Positions 19,902-32,389 are shown, counted from the stretch's first letter. The stretch is DNA of 64,000 bases from Mesotaenium endlicherianum (GCA_009602735.1 WELA01003924.1:1-64000); one strand, 5' to 3'. A program made the numbers and translations. Notes: a model not told the origin generated them from the letters alone.

Positions 19902-22900
19902 GCCAGGAGCCTACCACCCCAAGACCCACTTCACGAGAAGGCAACACGCCAAGTGAGGTGGAGACCCCCGTTGAAGACGACGTTCCAGCCCCAATGAGTT
20001 TGAGAGGTTACCTTGGAGGAGAGAAGGTCCACATCTTGGTGGATAGCGGAGCTCAAGGCAACTTCATTGCTGCAGATTTTGCCACCAAGCACGGTATTAC
20101 TATGCGAACTCTTGACCACGACGAGGAGATTATGATGCCCGATGGATTCTCCTATACTACCCCTTCCAAGAAGACGTACCCCTTGGCACTCTCTATCAAG
20201 TCCTTCAAGGATAGAGTAGTGTTCTCCCCCATGCAATTGGGCAAGTACGACGTCATCCTAGGGACGCCTTGGTTGACCAAGCACAACCCCCAAGTTGATT
20301 GGAGGACCGGTACTATCAAGATCAAGAATGACATCACTTCAAGAATCTGTATTTTGCGCGCAATCCAGAATATCCAGACCCAAGACATCCAGAAGCCGGC
20401 ACACGAGATACTATTGTCCGCCCTCCAACTCAAGAGACTTGTGAGGAAGGGACACGAGCTTCTTTTGGCCTTGATCACGCCAAAAGACATCAAGAAAGAC
20501 ATCGAGAGTCAAGAAGGCAGCCCCGTTCCCAAGGAGATACAAGAAGTCTTTGAGGACTACAAAGAAGTGTTCTCCCCGGAATTGCCCAAGGGCCTACCCC
20601 CCAAAAGATTCGTAGACCACAAGATAGAGTTGGAGCCCGGAAGCAAGCCCATCTCTCGGCCTACGTTCAAAATGTCATACACGGAGCTAGACGAAGTCAA
20701 GAAGCAAATCAAGGAGCTACTGGAGCATGGCTTCATTCGACCTAGCAAGTCGCCATTTGGAGCCCCGGTGCTATTTGTCAAGAAGAAAGATGGTACCTTG
20801 AGGATGTGTGTGGACTATCGCGCCCTCAACAAGATCACCATCAAGAATCGATACCCGCTGCCGCGCATGGATGAGCTCATGGACCGGCTGGTTGGAGCCA
20901 AGTACTTCACGAAGATTGACTTACGGAGCGGCTACCACCAGATTCGCATCGCAGAACCGGACATAGAGAAGACGGCATTCAGGACAAGATATGGACATTT
21001 TGAGTTCATGGTCCTGCCATTTGGACTCACCAACGCGCCAGCAACTTTCATGACTATGATGAACACCATATTTCAGCCCATGTTGGACAGATTTGTGGTG
21101 GTATTCATCGATGACATCCTTATCTACAGCAAGACCCTTGAAGAGCATGCGAGACACTTGAAAGAAGTCCTTGAAGTATTGAAGCAAAACAAGCTGTTTG
21201 CGAAGGAGTCAAAATGCGAGTTTGCCAAACAAGAAGTGGAGTTCCTAGGTCTCCACGTGACTGCTGATGGCATCAAGATAGACCCCAAGAAGACCACGGT
21301 GGTGGAGGAATGGCCAACCCCCACGACCAAGAAAGAACTCCAGTCATTCTTGGGATTTGCCAATTGGTACAGAAAATTCATCCAAGGCTTCTCGCACATA
21401 GCAGCCCCCCTGACAGATCTACTCAAGAAGGACAGGCTATATACATGGACCGAGAAAGAGGAAGAGGCATTTCAAGAGTTAAAGCGAAGATTGACCACAT
21501 CCCCGGTGCTCACACTCCCAAGTCCAAACCCAGATTGGCCCTTCCACGTCATCACCGATGCATCTTCCTATGCAATAGGAGCAATCCTGCTTCAAGACCA
21601 AGGCAAGGGACTGCAGCCCATCGCCTACGAGTCAAGGAAGCTAAATCCAGCCGAGCAAAATTATACAACCACGGAGCGAGAGGCATTGGCGATTGTACAT
21701 GCCTTGAAGGTTTGGCGCTGCTACGTTGAAGGACGCAAAGTACTGGTCACCACGGACCACGAGGCGTTAAAGCACCTCCAAACGCAGCCGTATCTCTCAA
21801 GGAGACAAGCAAGATGGAGCGGATACTTGCAACAATACAACATCACGATTCAGTACCAGCCCGGCAAGACAAACCCGGCTGACCCCCTCTCAAGACTGCA
21901 ATTAAATGCAGTGATGGTATCCCTGAAGACAGATCTGGAAGCTCGATTTTCAGCCGCCTATGAAAGAGACCCTTACTACAAGAACGGAGAAGCAGCCTTG
22001 GACCCATGCAAGAAGCAAGAAGGCAATTATTGGGTGAGGCAAGATACGGGCCAGAGATGTGTTCCTAATGACTTAGACCTCCGGCTCTTGCTTCTACGAG
22101 AAGCACACGACAACCCTCTTGGAGGACACTTTGGAATCCTAAGGACCACGGGCGTTCTAGCTAGGACTTATTGTTGGCCAGGCATGTCTAAGCAAGTCAA
22201 GGAGTACTGCAGGAGCTGTGACACATGCCAAAGAATCAAGCCATCATCGCAAAAGGCGGGAGGACTCCTCCAACCACTACCAATCCCCGAAAGACAATGG
22301 ACGGACATCTCAATGGACCTTATCGTGGACTTGCCCGTGACACCTCGAGGCCATAATGCAATACTCACGGTGGTGGACAGACTTACCAAGATGGCTCATT
22401 TTATTCCCACGACGACTAAGGCTACAGCACCACAACTTGCAAGACTCATCTTTGACAACATCTTCCGACTCCATGGACTACCATCAAGAATTGTGTCAGA
22501 TAGAGATCCAAGATTCACAAGCCATTTCTGGAAAAATCTCTTCAAGAACTTGGGTACATCGCTGGATATGTCTACTGCCTACCACCCACAATCAGATGGG
22601 CAAACCGAGCGTATGAATCGTACCCTAAAGACCTCTCTAAAGGCCTACGTGTCTACCCTCGAGCAAGACTGGGACATGTACTTGACCCCCCTCGAGTTTG
22701 CCTACAACAACACTACGCAGGCCTCTACCCAAGAGTCCCCATTCTTCCTCAACTATGGCTTCCATCCGACCACGCCACTGAGCTTCACGGCTGGCCATGA
22801 TGAAGTACCTGCAGCCACAGATTTTATGGAGACATTAGAAGCAGCCCTTACAGCAGCGAAGAAAGCTCTACAACACGCGCAAGATGCTCAAGCAAGAGTG

Positions 22901-23488
22901 GCGAACAGATCCAGAAGAGAAATTACGTACAGAGTGGGTGACAACGTGTTACTATCATCCAAGAACATTTCCCTGAACAACAGGCCTGCCGGCAGCAAGT
23001 TCTCTCCCAAGTATTTGGGACCCTTCAAGATTATCCAGCAAGTCAACCCCGTTGCTTTCAAGCTAGAACTTCCCCAGACTATGCACATCGACCCCGTATT
23101 CCACGCTTCCCTCTTCAAGCCATATGTGCAACCCGACAACAAGTTCCCAGGACGTGTGACAACCCCACCAGCCCCAACAATAGTGGATGATCATTTGGAG
23201 TACGAAGTGGAAGACATAGTGGCTATGAGAAATTTCAGGAGACAGCAGCAATACTTGATCAAGTGGAAAGGATATCCAGATTCGGAGAATAGTTGGGTGG
23301 CGGCGCACTACCTTGACAAAGTTCAGAGAAAGTTGAAGCGCTTCCATGCCGCCAACCCCCATCTTGGACCAGCCCCAAGTCTCTCTACTAGAAGCCCGAA
23401 GACTTCAGGGAGGCAGCCTGCCACCATCAAGAAGCAGCAGAAGACCCCTTGGAGGCAGCCTGCAAGAACAAGAAAGAGGAAAAATTGA
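19823..23488 (+). CDS. pol: B1 pol polyprotein with chromodomain
   Basis: About 1,220 residues. In order: aspartic protease ([11 protein letters not shown]), reverse transcriptase ([27 protein letters not shown] at the active site), RNase H ([17 protein letters not shown]), integrase with HHCC zinc region ([10 protein letters not shown] ... SCDTCQRIK), catalytic core ([32 protein letters not shown]), and a C-terminal chromodomain ([31 protein letters not shown]). It copies the element RNA into DNA and inserts it. Chromodomains of chromoviruses read histone marks such as H3K9me and steer integration. The frame is open throughout and lies in -1 relative to gag, so it is probably made as gag-pol. 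Confidence 0.93.
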   Translation: MLLLQGKGPSCTFMPQKVVKKRTAPVGQEPTTPRPTSREGNTPSEVETPVEDDVPAPMSLRGYLGGEKVHILVDSGAQGNFIAADFATKHGITMRTLDHDEEIMMPDGFSYTTPSKKTYPLALSIKSFKDRVVFSPMQLGKYDVILGTPWLTKHNPQVDWRTGTIKIKNDITSRICILRAIQNIQTQDIQKPAHEILLSALQLKRLVRKGHELLLALITPKDIKKDIESQEGSPVPKEIQEVFEDYKEVFSPELPKGLPPKRFVDHKIELEPGSKPISRPTFKMSYTELDEVKKQIKELLEHGFIRPSKSPFGAPVLFVKKKDGTLRMCVDYRALNKITIKNRYPLPRMDELMDRLVGAKYFTKIDLRSGYHQIRIAEPDIEKTAFRTRYGHFEFMVLPFGLTNAPATFMTMMNTIFQPMLDRFVVVFIDDILIYSKTLEEHARHLKEVLEVLKQNKLFAKESKCEFAKQEVEFLGLHVTADGIKIDPKKTTVVEEWPTPTTKKELQSFLGFANWYRKFIQGFSHIAAPLTDLLKKDRLYTWTEKEEEAFQELKRRLTTSPVLTLPSPNPDWPFHVITDASSYAIGAILLQDQGKGLQPIAYESRKLNPAEQNYTTTEREALAIVHALKVWRCYVEGRKVLVTTDHEALKHLQTQPYLSRRQARWSGYLQQYNITIQYQPGKTNPADPLSRLQLNAVMVSLKTDLEARFSAAYERDPYYKNGEAALDPCKKQEGNYWVRQDTGQRCVPNDLDLRLLLLREAHDNPLGGHFGILRTTGVLARTYCWPGMSKQVKEYCRSCDTCQRIKPSSQKAGGLLQPLPIPERQWTDISMDLIVDLPVTPRGHNAILTVVDRLTKMAHFIPTTTKATAPQLARLIFDNIFRLHGLPSRIVSDRDPRFTSHFWKNLFKNLGTSLDMSTAYHPQSDGQTERMNRTLKTSLKAYVSTLEQDWDMYLTPLEFAYNNTTQASTQESPFFLNYGFHPTTPLSFTAGHDEVPAATDFMETLEAALTAAKKALQHAQDAQARVANRSRREITYRVGDNVLLSSKNISLNNRPAGSKFSPKYLGPFKIIQQVNPVAFKLELPQTMHIDPVFHASLFKPYVQPDNKFPGRVTTPPAPTIVDDHLEYEVEDIVAMRNFRRQQQYLIKWKGYPDSENSWVAAHYLDKVQRKLKRFHAANPHLGPAPSLSTRSPKTSGRQPATIKKQQKTPWRQPARTRKRKN
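19880..19915 (+). promoter_or_regulatory. Putative -1 ribosomal frameshift signal of B1
   Basis: Heptamer A-AAA-AAC (19880-19886) in exact gag phase. Ten bases later comes a perfect 7 bp stem with a 5-base loop (GGTAGGC 19897-19903, GCCTACC 19909-19915) that includes the gag stop. Pol lies in the -1 frame. Slippery heptamer plus hairpin is the standard retroelement arrangement for making gag-pol. Confidence 0.7.
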
Positions 23489-24245
23489 CATTAGACACTC
23501 TTCTCTTCTCGCAGTTTCTGGACAGAAAACTAAAACTGCTACTGGTAATAGGTCTCTGCATAATAAATTCTGAAAATTTACCTGGCTGTAGTCCATGAGT
23601 AGCCGGTCATTTAGAGTCCAAGTTTGCTCAATTTGGAGCACTGGTGAGAGAGATATGATGCTCTAAGTAGAAGGGGGTCAGGCTGCTGGCATTGTTAGGA
23701 CAGAATATGCCTTCTGACATTGTGCCTTCCCCTGAACTTGGAATGCTCTGAAACTCAAGACTCTGGTAGAACATCTTACAGCGCCCAGTTTGAGACTTAG
23801 TTTGCAGAATTTGGAGAAGTATAGAAGGACTTATGATTTTCAGAAGTTTCTGCACAGATTTGGAGGAGTGCCTACTCTCTCAGCTCTCAACGACACTCCA
23901 GAAATGAGAATGCTCTCAAATTTGGTGACCCGGTAGAGTTCTCCGACGCGGTCCGTCTGGCACTCGAATTTTCAGATTTGGAGCAGTTCTGTGGCCGCTA
24001 TGAATTTTTGAGTTCGTGGCAGATTCTGGGCCAACTTGTACAATTTTCTTTATCATTAAGGAGTAGGCTAGCCAATAAGGTCACACCACCTACGACCTTG
24101 CCTAGTCTACCTTACATGTGTAGCACCTGACTTGGCGCCTTTGACTAGTCCTCTTCACATGTGTGGCATCTGACTTGAAACTGTTGACTAGTTTGCTCCA
24201 CATGTGTAAGACCTGACTTGACGCGCCGAGACGTCGCTTTTTCTA

Positions 24246-24257
24246 TCGGGGGGGTGA
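24246..24257 (+). other. Polypurine tract of B1
   Basis: TCGGGGGGGTGA directly before the 3' LTR; primes plus-strand synthesis in LTR elements. Confidence 0.75.
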
Positions 24258-24760
24258 TGTAGTGATTTGAGTTATTATATATTAGTTTGCATATATTTTA
24301 ATGTTTTCAAATATATTTGGAGTAGTATTGTGTGGAGTCAAGTGTGAATAGGTACTCTAGTAACTTGGTTCATGTCCTTTGAACCTTCCAAGGCATTTTC
24401 GAAGTTAGAGGAAAGACCTAGAAGAACTCCATGTGGCAAAAGTCAGATGTGCCATTTTTAGGTCAAAAGGACATGTGTACATTATTCTAGAAAGAGGTGG
24501 CAAGTTTTGGGATGTGTTGGGTGCCAACACATCAACATACACCTTCCTAGAAATTACTTATGTAGCAAGTATATAAACAAGAGCTAGAACATAGAAAGAC
24601 ATTCCAGAATTACTCTTGTACTTGCCAAAATCCAGAAATATATTAACTTTCAAGAAGCCATCTCTCTTTCAAGAAGCTACCACTTGTGTTCAAAGATCCT
24701 TGTCTTGAATAGATAAAGTATTCTGTTTTACTAAGTACTTTATCTATCTGTTTCACTACA
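24258..24760 (+). repeat. 3' LTR of B1
   Basis: 503 bp, same length as the 5' LTR with about four differences by eye, followed by the GATAC duplication. Confidence 0.93.
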
Positions 24761-24765
24761 GATAC

Positions 24766-25024
24766 CAATGTAGCATTCCTGCTTTTTTGAGGATCTTTAC
24801 TCGGTAGTGAAGGAATATTAAGTACTTAATGGAAAGAAAGAACGATAACTTTGACTAAGTTGAGAATTCTTGAGAATGCGAAATGAAAACTAAAGTAATA
24901 GAATGTGTGCTTGTGACTCGTGAGAGTTGCATTCATAATAACTCTTGCAAGTATATATACTTGCACAACGTGAGACACTGGAGTGCTTCAAGTCACCACC
25001 TAGAGCACTGGTGCATGTTCAACA
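24766..25024 (-). mobile_element. LTR of element H (left end in element sense uncertain)
   Basis: Immediately right of B1 and its GATAC duplication the sequence CAATGTAGC completes, on the minus strand, GCTACA-TTGGTATCGAAGC: an LTR end plus primer site. The LTR then reads rightwards to perhaps 25,024, where a TGTTGAAC (minus sense) could be its start. A TATATA box lies near 24,950. No second LTR in the window, so its age is unknown. Confidence 0.5.
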
Positions 25025-25613
25025 AAAACGGTTGAACGGGCGTATCCCATTCGGCCGAATACTCCAAACTAGCCATTTGGTTGTTTGAAGGTTACGCCAT
25101 GATTTTCAAAAAACCGTTTTACGCCAAACGGGCGTTTTCGCGATCATGCGACTTGTCAAAAAGTTGCAACTACTCCTAAGATCGAGTATACATTCATCTG
25201 ACATGAACCCGTAGTTGTAAATAACTGTTTGGCCAATAGGTCAGGTGTGAATAAATCAACGACTGGTCGAGGGCTGAAATCCTCACGGTTGCAAAATAGC
25301 TTTGCAAAAGTGTCGTTTGTCTTTTACGACTGTTCGTGGAAGCGCGCCACGTTGACCGGGTGACACGGCCTGGCGGGTCGCACGTGTCAGCACGTCGACT
25401 ATAGTCGGTCTGGTGTACCTGGGCGCGGCCAGGCTAAGTCTGAGCGCGCGTCCTAGCTGTCCTTTAGTGCAGCTTAGGGCCCACCTAGCCTAGCGAGCGC
25501 GCTCGTACTTGTGAGCGCGCACCAGTGTCTCGTAGAGCCGCCTCTTCCTACCTGGCGGCCGCCTTTGCAGCGCACTCTCTTGCTTAGCTAAGCTAGGTTG
25601 TTAAGGACGGCTA
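25025..25613. other. No recognisable gene between elements H and F
   Basis: Mixed composition with several GAGCGCGC-type words near 25.44-25.52 kb. No coding frame or repeat structure recognised. Confidence 0.45.
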
Positions 25614-26609
25614 TGTCATGATTTATTGAGTCGAGATTGACGTATAAAGCTATGCTATACATGTGCAAAACATCAACCTAGAACGACCAACTCTGCATTG
25701 ACTTTATTAATATACTGACCTCTTCTATATTTCCAAGTCACCAAAGTGTGGCGCGTCGAACCATCTTCCGAATGGCACCGGTTTCGCGTTGTTTGGTTAA
25801 GTATGGAGCGCGATAGGTGCAATATAGTCCGCGCTCCTTTTCGGCCTCTAGCGGAATCATACCAAAAGCGAACTTGTGACTCAATGTGCCCAAAAGTGAC
25901 ATTGTGGTCTATTTTGTCCCTAGCATTGTGCACACAAATCTGCGAGCCCCTTTGTCTACATAAGTCTTGCATGTACATAGTATAAATGCATCATTGAGGC
26001 TATAACTTGGTGACTGTATCACCTACTCCTAGAGGAAGCTTCCTCAAGTTCCAGATTCACTTTTGAGGCGCTATCTAGGTAGAATCACCCAAGGTAAGCT
26101 CCACCAATGACAGACACTTAGCATATACTACGCACCTTGCTTTGATTGGTTTAAATTGTGCCTAGCCTATACAGGAGCTAGTACATGCCTTGCGCACATT
26201 AGTGGACATAGAAGAGCCTCCTAGAGTGACTAGATGTATTGGACCCGCCGCATACCACGCCGGGTGTCCAGGAGTATAAGTGCTAGAGATATCCTTAGGG
26301 AGACATCTTTTTAGATGTCCCATTATGCCAGTTGTAAGTAACAGAGATTATCAGTAAATCTTACATTTTTATTTCTTGCGTTTTCAAGACCACTTAGTCT
26401 CTCTCTCGTGAAGAGCAAGCCTTGCTGGCTTCCAGTCACTTGAAGAACTTAACAAGTGGTGAGCAAAGTCACAGCTTAAACCCCTCCCATAGGACTACTC
26501 TTGAAGATCTTGATGTGCTTCCAGCGATCTTTTGGGCCAGACTTCATTAGTTGTTTTCCTACCAAATTACAGTCTTGAGGTGCTCACTTTGGAGAGTACA
26601 CACTCCTTA
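25614..26609 (+). repeat. Long terminal direct repeat of F, left copy
   Basis: About 996 bp beginning TGTCATGATTTATTGAG and ending near ACTCCTTA; matches 32392-33402 closely. Contains AGTATAAATGC near 25,980, a possible core promoter. Confidence 0.75.
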
Positions 26610-26831
26610 CTTCTAAAACGATCTCTTTTTGCTTGCAAAGCAATTAGAATCTTCAGCGTATGCCTACCCGCAGTGGGCTAGCTTAACAGCCTTACTACAA
26701 AGGGATTAGTAGAGAAGACTCAGACTCAGATCTCAGTACTATCATTGAACCCTCTGAAGGGGAACAGCCAACACTCTTACCTCCTGTGATTATCCCAGAG
26801 CCAATTTTCCAGTGGGCTCACCTGGTATCAT

Positions 26832-27804
26832 ATGGCAGGCGACGAAGAGGTCAAGGATGACAGGTCCTCCCTCTTCTGCTTCAGCGGCAGACGAGGAACC
26901 TGTGATCTGGACGACACAATCTCAGAGTTCAAGGCTGAGTTTGTGACCGGAAAGCTTAAGACGCCCACGCTCACTAAGCGTGACGTGTTTTATACGCTTA
27001 TGCGCTACCTCCTACGAGGCTCGTGACACCTTCCGTGAGAAGGGTGACGAGATCTACGCACGCACAGAGCCTATGGAGGACCCCCCAGTGGAGACCCTCC
27101 TCGCAGATCCGGTCAAGGCCTTTTGGGCCGTCCTCAGGAAGGAGTTCCATGCCGCGACCGAAGAGAATGTACACGAGCTGCACTACTTCTTCCAGCGCAA
27201 GAACAAGATGATTCGAATAATGTACCGTCGCCTGACGCACCTCCGCCAAGACGTCGGCCCCGTCACCGACTGAGAGGCCGCGGAGATCTTCCTATGCGCT
27301 GTAGAGCCACGTCTGAGAAAGAGAGCCATTGCTCCCCTCAACTACCACATCGGCTCTGAGTACACCCTGGAGGACGCATACCTCTCTGTCGAGAAGCAGA
27401 GCTTGGCCGCCGTACGAAGCAACATCAGCGACCGTGAAGGCCTTGCATCCACGGGCGTAAGACACGAGGTCTTGGTGGCGCCCTCTTCAACAGCGCGCCC
27501 TGCACCTGCACGCCAGCAGCAGCAGCCGTAGCGCTTGCAACTGCCTGCACAGACGTAGTCTCACAACGCTCAACATGGCCGTATCTCCATGGGCGCGACA
27601 ACAAGCGACACTTGCTGGACATGTGGGGAGACGGGCCACACACATCGTGATTGCACTCTGGCGCAAAACGGCAGGCCAGGCAATTGCATCTACTGCGGCA
27701 AGGCCGGTCACCTGCAGATCGTGTGCATGCAGAAGCAGCGCAACACGGAGTCTGAACTCGCTTATGACAATCCTGCGCCCCCTTTGGGCTCACAAGGCAT
27801 GTAG
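26832..27804 (+). pseudogene. F gag region with two zinc knuckles
   Basis: Gag-like protein: LDDTISEFKAEFVTGKL, DPVKAFWAVLRKEFHAA, a LHYFFQRKNKMIRIMYRRL stretch typical of retrotransposon gag, YHIGSEYTLEDAYLSVEKQS, and two CCHC knuckles in tandem, CWTCGETGHTHRDC and CIYCGKAGHLQIVC. Gag packages element RNA. Broken, a few breaks. Confidence 0.7.
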
Positions 27805-28039
27805 AACCCTCGCACTGGCAGAGACCCCTTGATCACGGCAGCCACTGCTATGACAAACGCGGCGCTGACCCTCGGGGTTGACTACTGCAATTTCGACGAG
27901 GTCAGCAACGCTCTTGTGGATACCAACGCGAAGATCGCGCAACTTCGCGCCCTCTTTGCTGCTAACAGCTACGACGCGTACGAGGCGCTGTACGCACACG
28001 CACCCTCGGTCGACGCTGTGGCCCTGACATCTGGCAATG

Positions 28040-28900
28040 CGGAACACTTACGCGCACGCCCGGCGCCAACATCAGGCAGCCCTAGTGCCTGCCACGTGGC
28101 GCAGCAACAGCGTTGCAGCCACGCGCACGTCCGCATGACGACGGAGCGCCTGATACGTGTCAGATCCAGACGCTGCCAGCTGTCGCAGCCACCACGCCGC
28201 AATTGACTACGCGTCCGCATGACGACGCCGTGGCGCTGACCATTGGCGGTGGCGCAGCTCTTGCGTATACACCCAGCGCCGGCATCAGGAAGCCCAAGGC
28301 CTGCCACGTGGCACAGCAGTAGCGCTGCAACCACGCGCACGTCTGCATGACAACGGAGCGCTCCCGACGAGGGCTGCACACGTCGACAACGACCCGTCTG
28401 CAGACCCAGCCCGCCTCGTACTGACACCTGTTAGCAGCGACGGGGTATGCGCCGACGCGCTGACAGATGGCAGGCCCAAGGTCTGCGCAGCGTTGCCAGC
28501 CCACGCTGCGCACGGCCCCGCTGTCGGGTCGATGCTGCACCTACGCGCACGTCCGCACGACAACGGAGTGCTCACGACGAGGGCTCCACACGCCGACAAC
28601 GACGCGTCTGCAGACCCAGCGCGTCCCGCATTGACACCTGTCAGCAGCGACAGGGCGGGCCTCGAGGTGGTGCCAGGTGGCAGGCCCTCGGCCTCTTCAG
28701 CCCTGGCAGCCCACGCTGCGCACGGCCCCGCTGTCGGGCCAATGCAGCCGCCACGCGCACGTCCCCACGACGACGGAGCGCCCATGACAAAGGCCGCAGG
28801 CGCCGACATCGACGTCCCTGCAGGCCTGACTTCTCTCGCGCTTGACACCTGTCAGCAGCGACACGGCGAGTCTCAACTTGGTGACAGGTGGCAGACCCCA
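28040..28900 (+). repeat. Degenerate GC-rich tandem repeats in F
   Basis: Four to five imperfect units of roughly 130-250 bp. Each contains CACGCGCACGTCCGCA(T/C)GA-like and ACACCTGT.AGCAGCGAC words and CACGTGGC-type blocks. They encode low-complexity Ala/Arg/Pro/His-rich peptide in every frame, which is why long open frames occur on both strands here. Lies between gag and protease of F. Confidence 0.65.
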
Positions 28901-30334
28901 CGCCTGCGCAGTCCAAACAGCCGAAGCTGCAATTGGGCCCACCGACGGGTCCACACAGCAGCCACCGCAACCCCCGCAAGCGCCAACACACGCGCCCCTT
29001 GCGTGCGCTGTCCTGCTGGCACCAGCAGGGCAGCACAGCGCCTGTGCAGCAACAAGTGGCGTCCTGGCACAAGTCCGCCAGCCGGCCTCTTTAGCTGCAG
29101 CTTCAACGGTCGTGCAAGGTGCGGCCGCGCGGATGTGCGCATTGTTGCGCACGAGCACGCAGCAACGGGACAGCTGCCCGCTACTGGCTGCTGCTAGCAG
29201 CAGGTCCTGGCAGCCGTCGCCGCGTGTCGCGCACTCGCTGGCCAAAGTGCCGACTTTTGGCAGCAGCATGGCCAAGCGCACACGCCCATCTGGGCCGGCG
29301 CCACAAAATGCGCTGCACACGTTTGGCAGCAGCGCAGCCGGCACAGCTCCGACAGCAGCTGCGCACAGCAGTTGCGCACACACGCCGCCACATGGCACGT
29401 GCACACAGCCCGGCACAACGAGGTGGGTCCAGGCGACCGCGACTGGCATCCCCGCATGCGGGGGGCACCCTGGACTGCGCAATGCAACCAGATCGTCATT
29501 CAGAGACCAGACGGCGCGCTCAAGCCCGCGCACAGCCAAGGCTTAAACCCTGGCCACGCACAAAACTCCAACGCACGCGCGACTTGCGTCTCCACGTTTG
29601 CAACGTGCGCCAAGGAGGGGGCGTCACAAGCTTTGTCCGGGGCAGCCGCACCCTTACGCTCTCGACGGACCGGCGTCACGTCCAGGGGGTGCCAAGAGCA
29701 ACCTGGAGGCGCCACGTGGCAGCCCAACGGCAGCGCCGCACACCGCGCGTAGCAGCACCAGGCACATTTGCGGCCGCGCTGTTAGTAGCGCGTCTGCGCA
29801 AACGACGCAACCGAAGGAGCGCAGCGACAGTGCCGCTCCAGCATGCGCCGCTGGTCAGCACCCTTGCATCAGCACAGCGCTCGCAGCAGCTGCGCACACG
29901 TCGACACGTGTCATGCGCACACGCCCCGGCACGGCCAGATGCCATCCGGCGGTCGCAACCGGCATTTTCGCGCAAGGGGCTGTGCGGCTTGATTGCTGAC
30001 CGTAGCTCCGACGACACGCTCATGGCTGCGCACAACCAGGGCTTAAACCCTAGCTGCGCACAAAACCCTAGCGCACACGCAATTTGCGCTGCCGAGGTCG
30101 CGACGAGCGCACGCACCAAGGGGGGGGCGCCACAAGCTTCGCCCGGACCAGCTGCACTCCACGTCACCGACAGACTGGCGTTACGACCCGTCCGCCGCAG
30201 GAGCTCCCTGGAGGCGCCACTTGGCAGCCCCGCAGCAGCCCTAGACGCTAAGCACAGCAGCGCACGGCACGCTTGCGCACGCGCGGCCGACACCGCATCT
30301 GCAAAACCAACGCAGAGGGGGGGGTACAACGACG

Positions 30335-30515
30335 GCGCTACAACAGCGCCAGCGCCACCCGCAACGCCAGCGCTAGCGCCAGCGTCAGGTGCGTAGCGCC
30401 AGCGCTAGTGCCAGCGCCAAGTGCGCCATCGCCAGCACCAGCGCCATCGTGAGGTGCGCCAGCACCAGCGCCACTGGCAGCGCCAGCACCAGGAGCCCTA
30501 GCGCCAGCGCTAGCA
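30335..30515 (+). repeat. AGCGCC-type minisatellite in F
   Basis: Run of GCCAGCGC/AGCGCC words with small variants over about 180 bp, Ala-Pro-coding in one frame. Confidence 0.75.
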
Positions 30516-31179
30516 CTTTGCGACGCGTCCGGCTCCGTTGTCGCCATGCGTCGAGATCCGCGGGCTAAGCACAAGTTTGGCCAGGCACAGGCTCGGACCA
30601 GGTTGGGCGGAAGTGCGTCCGAGGACCGGCGCAAGTTCGGCCCGGACTTGCTCCGCGCCTTGGCGACGTCATTCGCGCCACCGCCGTCACACACGCCGCG
30701 GCGTGCCATTACTCTCGCCTGCTGCGCCACCACGCTACCTCTTGGCAGCAGCACAGCAGCTGTCAGCGCATCCCGCGAGCGCACGCTTGTAGCAGCGGTA
30801 GGCTGACTAGCGATTGCGCACAAGCACGACGAACCAGACCAGGGACGCCGCAACAAGGAGGCATCGTGCCTTCCCCACTCCTTTTGCGTACTAGAGACGT
30901 CGACAGCGCCAGCTGCGTTCGTGCCTGACGCGCTCGCCTCGTCGATGATAACGGTGCATCTCAGCGCTGAGGTCATATTGCTGGCGCTGCACCGCATGCC
31001 AGCGATCCCCTTTCCTGACCTCGGAGTGACGCTGGAGGCAGCCAAGCAGGCAGCCCAGCGACTGCTATAGCCACGCGGTGCCGGTCTACGCACCGCTGCT
31101 GGCAAGCCAGCGTCCGACGCCGCCGCCGCAGTGCTCCCCGCACGCCCTCCGCCCGCACGACCTCCGCTCGAGCGTAGGA

Positions 31180-31710
31180 TGATCATCAGTGCAAACGCCG
31201 CAATCTGGATAACGCACACGGTATTGTCCTTGTCAACACGCAGCCTCTGCAGCGCATCATGTTTGACACAGGCGCGCAACCTGTCCTTATTAGCCTCAGC
31301 TACTTCCGTCAGCTGGGTCTCTCGACAGCCGACCTAGAGGAGTCTCCCACGCAAATCAACATCGCGGCGGGTATTTCAGAGTCCGTCACTGGGCGCACGC
31401 GACTGGCGCTTCGCTTCACCTTCTGCCCAAGGACAGCGGATGAGACGATCATCCATCGGCATGCACTTGTAATCCGCTCCTAGACCTTTAAGGTACTATT
31501 TGGGCAGGACGTTCTCTTCCCCATCGGTGCTGCCATCGATAACTGGACAAAGCATGTCCACTATTGGCCAGAGTGGCGCACTGGAGGTAGCCGCACTGCC
31601 TCGTTGCTGCTCGACATCGAGGACCGGCGTCCCGCTGCCACTGCACTCTATGGCTTCATGGCATTTGACGACAACATGCCCACCAATGCGGACCTGCTGC
31701 AAACCTAGGA
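31180..31710 (+). pseudogene. F aspartic protease region
   Basis: Retropepsin-like: IMFDTGAQPVLISLSYF with the DTG active site near 31,261-31,269, followed by LFGQDVLFPIGAAIDNW and VHYWPEWRTGGS. It would cleave the element's polyprotein. It resembles the protease of element E (IDTGAQPVLIDAHLC). Broken. Confidence 0.65.
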
Positions 31711-31959
31711 AAAGAAGCCAAAACTGTCCAGTACCGAGCTGCATCTTACGCCAATAGATTGAGCCACTATTTTGCCTCAAGTAGGAGGTCCAAGGAAGTT
31801 TGCAACTGCTGCTGAGCAAGAGATGCCAGCAGTAGGGAAAACAGCGCCAGCCGCAGTGCAAGAGATGCCAGCAGCAGGACCAGAGATGACCCCAGCTTTC
31901 CCTACTTGGAAACTTAGGGGGACACTTACAGAGATGCTGGAAGGTGCCGATAGATATCT

Positions 31960-32200
31960 TCACAAGGACCACACAAAGAGCTGTGGCCCGTGTCACCTTC
32001 CAACTCTTGACTTGCAAGTGCGTCCCCACGACGTGCGGCCGCCCAAGGACTGGACTTGCCAGATCTGCCACAGCCCTGGCCAAGAGAACAAGGTGCTGCT
32101 GTGCGACAGCTGCAACCTCGGCTTCCACATCGGCTGCCTTGGCCCGCCGTTGGCCCGTGTGCCAGCTGGAGACTGATTTTGCAGTGGCTGCTCTGAGTTA
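31960..32200 (+). pseudogene. F C-terminal PHD finger
   Basis: GPCHLPTLDLQ leads into a PHD-type zinc finger: WTCQICHSPGQENKVLLCDS, then CNLGFHIGCLGPPLARVPAG and FCSGC, in the order C-x2-C-x8-C-x2-C-x4-H-x2-C-xn-C-x2-C. PHD fingers usually read histone H3 tails; here it takes the position that chromodomains have in chromoviruses. Part of a broken element. Confidence 0.7.
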
Positions 32201-32255
32201 GCCTTAAGCACCATACACGGCCCATCAGCTGGAGGCTGAGAGCTGGGGGGGGAAT

Positions 32256-32389
32256 TGAAATATTTGAGACTTGACTCCCTTTATGGCTATTAAGCCACAG
32301 GTATTATAGACTTCATTGAAGCAAAGCCTGCTTGCTTGTGTTGTGTTACTTATATCTATGATGCGCACTCGATCTCGTAACGCACGACA
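32256..32389 (+). repeat. 134 bp repeat X, first copy
   Basis: TGAAATATTTGAGAC...CGCACGACA, starting right after the G-tract of F. An almost identical 134 bp copy is at 33404-33537. Confidence 0.75.

Larger units (their letters stand above)
18081..24760 (+). mobile_element. Whole chromovirus B1 (Ty3/Gypsy)
   Basis: 6680 bp element that looks whole: two 503 bp LTRs, Met-tRNA primer site, gag, overlapping pol with a C-terminal chromodomain, about 760 bp of untranslated 3' interior, and a polypurine tract. It is flanked on both sides by GATAC (18076-18080, 24761-24765), a 5 bp target duplication. The two LTRs differ at about four positions by eye (under 1 percent), so the insertion is young; at rates usual for plants that is below about a million years, though the rate here is unknown. 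It inserted into the primer site of element H. Confidence 0.93.

Noticed and set aside
28447-30396. Long open frames on both strands in GC-rich DNA
   Set aside because: They overlap each other, are Ala/Arg/Pro low-complexity and follow from tandem repeats and high GC; not called as genes.
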